DNA of 64,000 bases from JANQJA01 sp040880285. Its GTDB lineage: Bacteria; Pseudomonadota; Gammaproteobacteria; Pseudomonadales; Azotimanducaceae. Shown here in pieces: positions 57,868 to 64,000 of this stretch. Below the pieces are notes generated by a model, which had not been told where the DNA came from, did not search any database, and saw only the letters and a list, made by a program, of their open reading frames with translations. The DNA is taken from NCBI GenBank assembly GCA_040880285.1, contig JBBDIT010000055.1, positions 1 to 64,000 on the forward strand, written 5' to 3'. The translations under genes and the position numbers were made by a program. Position 1 is the stretch's first letter; each line of letters begins with the position of its first letter.

Positions 57868-58992
57868 TCAGGATCGGATTGGAGCCAATATATAACCGCC
57901 AGCGTCCGAACTGATGATCCCTGCGACTTCCAGTTCGATCAGATGGGCGAGGACCTCATGCACTGGCAGGCCCGAGGTCTCCGTCAATTCGTCTACCGTA
58001 ACCGGATCGTCGCCCAGGCACGTAACCAGCGTCTTCTTGATTCCGACCAGTTCTTCAAGCCGTCGCGACCGTTCTGCGAATCCGTCAGTGTCGGCGCACG
58101 GCTCGTAACCCGGCAATTCTACCAGGATGTCACCTACACTTTCGGTCAATTTGGCGCCCGAGCGAATCAACTGGTGACAGCCCTTATGGTGGATACCATC
58201 GATGGAACCGGGGATGGCAAATACCTCCCGCCCCTGCTCGGATGCAAGCCGTGCGGAGATCAGCGAACCACTTTTAAGCGCGGCTTCAACCACCAGCGTC
58301 CCGAGGGACATACCAGTCACGATTCGGTTTCGTTGCGGGAAGTGATAAGGATCGGCGCGAGACCCCAGTGCAAATTCCGAGACCACCAGACCCGACGACC
58401 GGATATCCGCGGCGAGCGCACGATTCGAGGGGGGATAGTCCAGGTCGCAGCCACAGCCAAGTACGGCAATAGTGGGCCCATTGGCTTGCAGCGCTCCGCG
58501 GTGGGCAGCCGCGTCAATCCCGAGCGCGAGCCCACTGGTTATGGTGAGCCCGGCGGAACTGAGCCCGGCGGCCATGCGAGTGGCGGTTTTCCTGCCTGAC
58601 ATTGACAACTTGCGGCTGCCGACGATGGCCAGCTGGTCGTTTGCCAGCAGTCCGATATCCCCATCGGCAAATAAGACTGGCGGCGGGTCATGAATCGTTG
58701 CCAGCAACGACGGATAGGCAACATCACCCAACTGCAGCAGGTGATGATTGGGTACGTCAAGCCAGGCCATATCGCGATCCAGCAGCCCCTGTGCGGGTTT
58801 TTCCGCGAAGAAAAAGGCACTAGTCAGTGCCTTGGGTAGACGCAACTCCTCAAACAGGCCCGGATGCGCCTCATGGAGCACCTGTTCCGCTGAACCAAAA
58901 ATCGAAAGCAGCCGACACATCTGGCGCGGACGATCCCCAACCAGTCGATGCAAGTAGAGAAGTGAACGAATTTCAGCATCTGTATGCGCCAT
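57868..58992 (-). CDS. dprA: DNA processing protein DprA (Smf)
   Basis: DprA loads RecA on incoming single-stranded DNA in transformation. The 374-residue protein has an N-terminal helical region (SAM-like), the extended Rossmann domain (LAIVGSRKLSMSGRKTATRM, SGLALGIDAAAHRGAL, IPGSIDGIHHKGCHQLIRSGA) and a C-terminal winged helix (about 310-370). With comM at 18262 it hints at natural competence. Confidence 0.94.
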   Translation of the reverse strand: MAHTDAEIRSLLYLHRLVGDRPRQMCRLLSIFGSAEQVLHEAHPGLFEELRLPKALTSAFFFAEKPAQGLLDRDMAWLDVPNHHLLQLGDVAYPSLLATIHDPPPVLFADGDIGLLANDQLAIVGSRKLSMSGRKTATRMAAGLSSAGLTITSGLALGIDAAAHRGALQANGPTIAVLGCGCDLDYPPSNRALAADIRSSGLVVSEFALGSRADPYHFPQRNRIVTGMSLGTLVVEAALKSGSLISARLASEQGREVFAIPGSIDGIHHKGCHQLIRSGAKLTESVGDILVELPGYEPCADTDGFAERSRRLEELVGIKKTLVTCLGDDPVTVDELTETSGLPVHEVLAHLIELEVAGIISSDAGGYILAPIRS

Positions 58993-59072
58993 GGCCGGTT
59001 AGTCGCTTTGCGGGGATTAATCTAAAACCCCGACACTAGCGCCCACCGGATGAGCAGGGGAGAAGATTTTAG

Positions 59073-60146
59073 CTAGGGCTTGCGAACGACATCGCCCACA
59101 CGCAACGGTTCTTCTGTCTTCAGAACCAGCCCGTAGGACATCTTGTCAAAGCTTCGAAACACCATCAACAAACCGGCGCGTTCACTGGGTAGTTGCACCA
59201 GGTCCCGATTAATTCGGTCCCGAACAACCTTGCCTTTTTTGTAGATTGCAAGCACATGGCCCACATCCAGGCCATCTTTCAACCCACGGTTCAAGGCCAC
59301 TACATCGTTACGGCCAACCTGGGTCACACCACCCAACACCGTCATGATGACACCTTCCACTAAATCATCAGGCGCAGCAGGAAAAAAGATAGATTCGACC
59401 CGCCGTTCCTCCGTCGGCAGCAGCCTGTCGCCAATCCTTACATCCTGTTTTACAGCGGTCAGACTCATCGTATAGACATCGTCGCCACGCGTCTTGACTG
59501 CCGCAGACCCTACTTCTCTCGCCTCAAAGCCTAGCACCTCACGCGTCTCCGGATCCCGATAGACCTGGCCGGCTCGAAAGATACCGTATACGGAAGTATC
59601 GGTAGTCCAGTTACCCCGGGCATAGAAGTCATCCCCTGGCCCAAAGATCAAACGATCTGATGTCCCTGCCAGGATGTGTGGCGCATTTTCGAGTGTATCC
59701 TCTTCAACAATGCGGCCCGTGGTCAAAAGGCTTGCAATGGCGTCCAATGGGATTGCCGGGATCGGGCTCGCCAGTGGCGTTGATCGAATCCTTGGGTCGA
59801 CCTTCTGGTAGCGGTCACCTTCCCGCACTGACTGGGGTGACAGTTTGACCGTCCTGCCGGGATCGCCACGCTGGACTGACAACCGCGGCTCACCATCGAC
59901 AAAACTCAGCAAAATGGTGTCGCCAGGATAGATAAGATGGGGATTTTCGATTTCGGGATTGACGTACCAGATTTCTGGCCACAACCAGGCGTCGGTCAAG
60001 AACATGGACCCGATGTCCCAGAGTGTATCACCTGTCTTGACCAGATACCGATCCGGATGACCAGGTCGCAGGATCGAGTCACCGGCAGCAAATGCGCCCT
60101 GTATCAAGGCCAGGCTAACCGTGAGGGCGGCAAGAAATTTCCTCAT
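59073..60146 (-). CDS. LysM-domain peptidoglycan-binding protein
   Basis: From the ATG at 60146 the product has 357 residues with a signal peptide (MRKFLAALTVSLALIQGAFA). An upstream start at 60206 would place 20 residues before it and is unlikely. One LysM domain follows (YLVKTGDTLWDIGSMFLTD ... NPHLIYPGDTILL, about 33-85). The remainder is a beta-rich region of unknown role. This gene is conserved beside dprA and def in gammaproteobacteria, divergent from def. It should lie in the periplasm on peptidoglycan. Confidence 0.85.
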   Translation of the reverse strand: MRKFLAALTVSLALIQGAFAAGDSILRPGHPDRYLVKTGDTLWDIGSMFLTDAWLWPEIWYVNPEIENPHLIYPGDTILLSFVDGEPRLSVQRGDPGRTVKLSPQSVREGDRYQKVDPRIRSTPLASPIPAIPLDAIASLLTTGRIVEEDTLENAPHILAGTSDRLIFGPGDDFYARGNWTTDTSVYGIFRAGQVYRDPETREVLGFEAREVGSAAVKTRGDDVYTMSLTAVKQDVRIGDRLLPTEERRVESIFFPAAPDDLVEGVIMTVLGGVTQVGRNDVVALNRGLKDGLDVGHVLAIYKKGKVVRDRINRDLVQLPSERAGLLMVFRSFDKMSYGLVLKTEEPLRVGDVVRKP

Positions 60147-60289
60147 GAGGCGAATCCCGTCTCTAAAAGAGTTACAATAGCAGGTTCCTCGAAGGTAGAC
60201 ACCCACTCGAAGACCGACTGAATTATCAAGTTGATCATAATCTTAGCAGCACAAGTTGCTCTAATACTAGAGGTATATAGTTAAACCGT

Positions 60290-60805
60290 ATGGCGCTATT
60301 AGAGATTCTCGAATTCCCGGATACCCGGCTCAGGACGGTGGCCAAACCCGTGACCGAAGTTGATGGCAAGATTGCGTCTCTGGCCGACAATCTGCTTGAG
60401 ACCATGTACACCGCTCCTGGAATCGGTCTCGCGGCAAGCCAGGTTAATGTCCACCAGCGTTTGCTGGTGTGCGATATCTCCGATGCCCGGGATCAACCTC
60501 TTATCCTGATCAACCCCGAGATCATTGCCCGCGAGGGCGAAATCGAGACCAACGAAGGCTGCCTGTCGGTTCCTGGATTTTACGAACCAGTATTCCGCTC
60601 CGAGCAGATCCAGGTTCGCGCCATTAACCGTGAGGGTGAAGAAATATCCATGGAAGCCGAGGGCCTGCTTGCGGTCTGTATCCAACACGAAATGGACCAT
60701 CTGGAAGGTAAACTCTTTGTCGACTATCTCTCCAATACCAAGCGACAGCTGATTCGGAAGAAGCTGCTGAAGTCGCAGAAGCAGCCAGTAAAAGAAAGAG
60801 CCTGA
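60290..60805 (+). CDS. def: Peptide deformylase
   Basis: Def removes the formyl group from new proteins. The 171-residue metalloenzyme has all three motifs: GIGLAASQV (about 45), EGCLSVPG (metal-binding cysteine, about 91) and QHEMDHLEG (two histidines and the catalytic glutamate, about 133). It is divergent from the LysM gene and followed by fmt eight bases later. Confidence 0.96.
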   Translation: MALLEILEFPDTRLRTVAKPVTEVDGKIASLADNLLETMYTAPGIGLAASQVNVHQRLLVCDISDARDQPLILINPEIIAREGEIETNEGCLSVPGFYEPVFRSEQIQVRAINREGEEISMEAEGLLAVCIQHEMDHLEGKLFVDYLSNTKRQLIRKKLLKSQKQPVKERA

Positions 60806-60812
60806 TGGCTTG

Positions 60813-61757
60813 ATGGACAAAGATGGCCTGAATCTATTGTTCGCTGGAACGCCCGACTTTGCGGCTGCACACCTTTCGGCGTTGGTGGCCAGCCAACATC
60901 GGGTCAGGGCGGTTATCACCCAGCCAGACAAGCCTGGCAAGCGCGGCAAACGGCCGCTTCCATCACCGGTAAAAACATTGGCAGAGTCCCTTGATCTGCC
61001 AGTTATTCAACCTCCACGCCTCGATGCACACGATATTCGCCCCTTTTCCCCCGATTTACTGATAGTAGTGGCTTACGGACAGATCTTGAGGAAACCCGTA
61101 CTGGACTTGCCAAAACTGGGTTGCATCAATGTACATGCGTCCTTGCTGCCAAGATGGCGGGGTGCGGCACCGATCCAACGAGCGCTGCTGGCCGGTGATC
61201 GGCAAACGGGCATTTCAATCATGCAGATGGACGAGGGCCTTGATACCGGTGATGTCCTGGCGCAGGCGCAACTTACCGTCGCCACACGGGAAACTACCTT
61301 CACGCTGACCCGGCGACTCGCAGATCTGGGCATCGAAACATTGCTCGGTACACTGGTGCAGCTTCAGGCAGGTCGGGCCGTGGCCAGGCCACAATCGGTA
61401 AGGGGTGTTACCTATGCGCGCAAGCTCGAGAAAAGTGAGGCCGAAATCGATTGGCACCAAACTGTCACGCGGGTCGACCGGCAGATTCGGGCATTTAACC
61501 CTGACCCCGTCGCATTCTCACAGCTACAAGGACTGCGTATAAAAGTCTGGCAAGCAGAAATTCTCAACACTGATTTGACCGCTGCAGCCGGTAAAATTAT
61601 CGCCTGCACCGGGGCGGGAGTCGATGTCGCATGCGGACAAGGTACGCTACGAATTACGCGCCTTCAAATACCTGTTGGTAAAGGCAGCTTGTTATCTGCG
61701 GTCGACTTGATGAATGCCCGGCGCCCTGAATTTGCGCCCGGCAATATTTTCGGATAA
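60813..61757 (+). CDS. fmt: Methionyl-tRNA formyltransferase
   Basis: Fmt formylates initiator Met-tRNA. From the ATG at 60813 the protein has 314 residues; a TTG one codon earlier is possible. It has LLFAGTPDFAAAHL at the start. The active-site loop is CINVHASLLPRWRGAAPIQRAL, with the asparagine, histidine and a later aspartate (DEGLDTGDVLAQ). The C-terminal OB-like domain follows. It forms an operon with def and rsmB. Confidence 0.96.
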   Translation: MDKDGLNLLFAGTPDFAAAHLSALVASQHRVRAVITQPDKPGKRGKRPLPSPVKTLAESLDLPVIQPPRLDAHDIRPFSPDLLIVVAYGQILRKPVLDLPKLGCINVHASLLPRWRGAAPIQRALLAGDRQTGISIMQMDEGLDTGDVLAQAQLTVATRETTFTLTRRLADLGIETLLGTLVQLQAGRAVARPQSVRGVTYARKLEKSEAEIDWHQTVTRVDRQIRAFNPDPVAFSQLQGLRIKVWQAEILNTDLTAAAGKIIACTGAGVDVACGQGTLRITRLQIPVGKGSLLSAVDLMNARRPEFAPGNIFG

Positions 61758-61760
61758 CCC

Positions 61761-63068
61761 ATGCACGAATATCTGGCGATTGTCAAAACGCTTACTCCGG
61801 TGCTCAAAGAGGGGAGGTCCCTTGATGCCAGCTGGGATCAGGCATCGAGCCCACTTGCCAAAGAGATTACCTATGGTGTACTGAGGGACTATTATCGCCT
61901 TAGCGCCATTGTTACCACGTTGGTTAAAAAGCCACTGACCGACAAGAATCTTGATGTCAAAATATTGATATTGGCAGGAATATACAGCGTAGATCATATC
62001 CGTCGACCAGATTACACGAGCGTCAATGAAGTCGTTAGCACAGCTACAGATATCGCAAAGCCCTGGGCAAAAGGAATCATCAATGGCGTACTGCGCAACT
62101 ACCTTCGCGCAAGGGATGAGATTGTCAGCGGCCTTGTCTCGGATGAGGCATTGACCAACCATCCCGCGTGGCTGGCTGCAACAATTCGCAGCGCCTGGCC
62201 GCAACAGGCTGACGACATTATGCTGGCGAATAATGCCCATGCACCGATGACCTTGCGGGTCAATCTTTCAAGAGGCACAAGAGATGAGTACCTGCTTGCG
62301 CTGAAGGACGCCGGGATGGCGGGCCGGGCAGGAGAATTGTCAGCGGCGGCCATCTATCTGGACGAACCTGCCTCAACGGAAAAATTGCCCGGTTTCAAGG
62401 ACGGACTGGTGAGTGTCCAGGACGAGGCCTCGCAGCTCGCAATCTACGTTCTCGCGCCTCTGGCAAATGAGAAGATACTCGATGCCTGCGCAGCACCGGG
62501 AGGTAAGACCGGCCACATCCTGGAATCTGCTCCAGGCGTTGCGCTCACGGCGCTCGATATTGATCCGGATCGCCTGCAGCAGATTCGCCAGAATTTGAAG
62601 CGAATTGACTTGCCCTGTGATGTCATTGCCGGTGACCTGAGAAAGTGGCAACCAGGTGGCGGCAAGTTTGATCGTATCTTGCTCGATGCGCCTTGTTCCG
62701 CAACAGGCATTATCCGGCGGCATCCAGACATTAAGTTGCTGCGACGTCAATCAGATATTGCTAAGCTTGTCAGCGCCCAAACAGAACTGTTACGGGCTGC
62801 ATTCGAACTATTGAAAGAGGGCGGAGTATTGGTTTATTCCACTTGTTCAATCCTTCCTGCTGAGAATGAAGGCGTGATCAGTCAATTTGTAGCAGTCACC
62901 AGTGCTGCACAACCGGAACCAATTGACTTCACCTGGGGCCTTTCGACAGGTATAGGTCGCCAATTGTTGCCGACAACGGACAGGCATGACGGGTTTTATT
63001 ATGCGAGGCTTGTAAAGCACAGTCAGAAAGCACAGTTAGAAAGCACAGCTAAAAAGCACAGCGAATAA
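61761..63068 (+). CDS. rsmB: 16S rRNA (cytosine-967 C5)-methyltransferase
   Basis: RsmB methylates C967 of 16S rRNA. The 435-residue protein has an N-terminal NusB-like RNA-binding domain (about 1-140) and a SAM-dependent domain. The SAM loop is DACAAPGGKTGHIL (about 245). The catalytic cysteines are in LDAPCSATG (about 312) and VYSTCSILPAENE (about 365). It follows fmt by three bases and precedes trkA, the common order. Confidence 0.95.
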   Translation: MHEYLAIVKTLTPVLKEGRSLDASWDQASSPLAKEITYGVLRDYYRLSAIVTTLVKKPLTDKNLDVKILILAGIYSVDHIRRPDYTSVNEVVSTATDIAKPWAKGIINGVLRNYLRARDEIVSGLVSDEALTNHPAWLAATIRSAWPQQADDIMLANNAHAPMTLRVNLSRGTRDEYLLALKDAGMAGRAGELSAAAIYLDEPASTEKLPGFKDGLVSVQDEASQLAIYVLAPLANEKILDACAAPGGKTGHILESAPGVALTALDIDPDRLQQIRQNLKRIDLPCDVIAGDLRKWQPGGGKFDRILLDAPCSATGIIRRHPDIKLLRRQSDIAKLVSAQTELLRAAFELLKEGGVLVYSTCSILPAENEGVISQFVAVTSAAQPEPIDFTWGLSTGIGRQLLPTTDRHDGFYYARLVKHSQKAQLESTAKKHSE

Positions 63069-63096
63069 GAACAGGAACGCTAACCGGACAGAACGA

Positions 63097-64000
63097 ATGA
63101 AGATCATTATTCTTGGCGCAGGCGAAGTAGGGGGAAACCTCGCCCAGAATCTCACCAAAGAAGCCAGTGATATCACCGTCGTCGATATCAATGCCGACCG
63201 GCTGCGTGAGTTACAGGATCGATTTGATATTCGGACTGTTCGAGGCCAAGCCTCACACCCTGACATCATGCGGCAAGCAGGGGCCGAGGATGCAGACATG
63301 CTGATCGCGGTCACCAACAGTGACGAGACCAATATGGTCGCCTGCCAGATTGCGCACTCGGTATTCCACACCCCCACGAAAATCGCACGTATCCGTTCGA
63401 CTGCCTACGTTCTACCTGAGTTCTCCGGGATCTTCCGCAGCGATGCCATGCCGGTAGACTTCATCGTCAACCCCGAACAGATTGTGACCCATGACATCCG
63501 GCGGCTGATTGATAATCCGGGTGCGTTGCAGGTCATGGATTTCGCCGACGGCCAGGTACAGCTGGTCGGAATCAAGGCGTACTATGGCGGTCCGCTGGTG
63601 GATCAGGAGCTCAAGTACCTGCGTCAGCACATGCCGACCGTAGATACGCGTGTCGCTGCTATTTTTCGGCGTAACAGACCCATAATTCCTGAGGGTGACA
63701 CTGTCATTGAAGCGGATGACGAAGTGTTTTTTATTGCCGCAGCGACCGACATCCATGCGGTCATGAGCGAATTGAGAAGGACCGAGCGACCCAACCGGCG
63801 TCTCATCATCGCAGGCGGTGGCCATATCGGTCTCGGCCTTGCGCAGGCCGTCGAAGACAAATATGGCGTCAGGATCATCGAGCGCAGCCGACAACGTTGT
63901 TACGAACTTTCGGAAATACTGAACCGCACAATTGTGCTGGCTGGCGATGCCTCGGATAGAGAGCTGCTCCTCGAAGAGAATATAGAAGAGACCGATGTCT
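63097..64000 (+). CDS. trkA: Trk potassium uptake protein TrkA, truncated by the window end
   Basis: TrkA is the cytoplasmic regulatory subunit of the Trk potassium system. The first 301 residues are present. The first RCK/Rossmann unit begins MKIIILGAGEVGGNLAQNL, and DINADRLREL supplies the nucleotide-binding acidic residue. The first C-terminal ligand domain follows (about 140-220), then a second Rossmann unit (RRLIIAGGGHIGLGLAQAV, about 233). The full protein usually has about 457 residues, so about 155 codons lie beyond the window. Confidence 0.95.
   Translation, partial: MKIIILGAGEVGGNLAQNLTKEASDITVVDINADRLRELQDRFDIRTVRGQASHPDIMRQAGAEDADMLIAVTNSDETNMVACQIAHSVFHTPTKIARIRSTAYVLPEFSGIFRSDAMPVDFIVNPEQIVTHDIRRLIDNPGALQVMDFADGQVQLVGIKAYYGGPLVDQELKYLRQHMPTVDTRVAAIFRRNRPIIPEGDTVIEADDEVFFIAAATDIHAVMSELRRTERPNRRLIIAGGGHIGLGLAQAVEDKYGVRIIERSRQRCYELSEILNRTIVLAGDASDRELLLEENIEETDV

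Overview
The window looks like the chromosome of a free-living, aerobic gammaproteobacterium (possibly a marine or sediment lineage outside the Enterobacterales). The evidence is gene order: cyaY / lptM-lysA-dapF-DUF484-xerC-yigB, engB / polA / DUF2782-thrB, a cox gene cluster with SURF1, SCO and ctaB, and trkA-rsmB-fmt-def / lysM-dprA-purE-tsaC-aroE are all gammaproteobacterial arrangements. A run of 100 Ns at 55596-55695 shows that this is a scaffolded draft assembly. I see no rRNA, tRNA, CRISPR array, integrase or intact transposase.

Layout. 0-10 kb: accessory genes: a CheY-like receiver, a DUF3179 protein, an MFS carrier, DUF3185, a Crp/Fnr regulator, an enoyl-CoA hydratase, an SMP-30-like lactonase and a large secreted-type WD40-caspase protein. 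Two remnants sit between them (GFA-like and histidine-kinase C-termini). 10-20 kb: cyaY, the lysine/cell-wall operon lptM-lysA-dapF-DUF484-xerC-yigB, then thrC-torF, glnK with a sigma-54/NtrC-type control region, and comM. 20-32.5 kb: cytochrome c5, an IMP dehydrogenase of unusual type, ihfB, an acyl-CoA ligase, dsbA, cytochrome c4, engB, polA, thrB and the ergothioneine pair egtB-egtD. 32.5-40 kb: the caa3-type oxidase operon and its assembly factors (coxB-coxA-ctaG-coxC, SURF1, a thioredoxin-like protein, ctaB, SCO); the heme A synthase gene often found here is absent. 40-42.5 kb: yheV and prlC.

42.5-56 kb is an accessory block inserted between prlC and aroE. It is bounded by a 59-bp direct repeat that carries the 3' end of aroE. 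It holds an ABC ATPase with a permease-M1 peptidase fusion, a VOC protein with a divergent tandem-HxlR regulator, a DUF6265 protein, a two-gene operon of HU-family proteins (one is an HU-transmembrane-LysM fusion), two small coupled genes, a serine hydrolase, a PHP-domain protein and a DinB-like protein split by the assembly gap. 56-64 kb returns to core genes: aroE, tsaC, purE, dprA, a LysM protein, def, fmt, rsmB and the start of trkA.

The observations most worth following are: (1) the HU + HU-TM-LysM operon, which could link DNA to the cell envelope; (2) a candidate sigmaE-type small RNA between engB and polA, with a C-rich loop and a terminator, at the Spot 42/ErsA position; (3) the aroE-3'-end repeats that bracket the accessory block; (4) an identical-arm palindrome upstream of both the receiver gene and the Crp/Fnr gene; (5) the sigma-54 promoter plus NtrC-like site of glnK; and (6) proof that the N-gap is an assembly artefact with 55-bp identical flanks.
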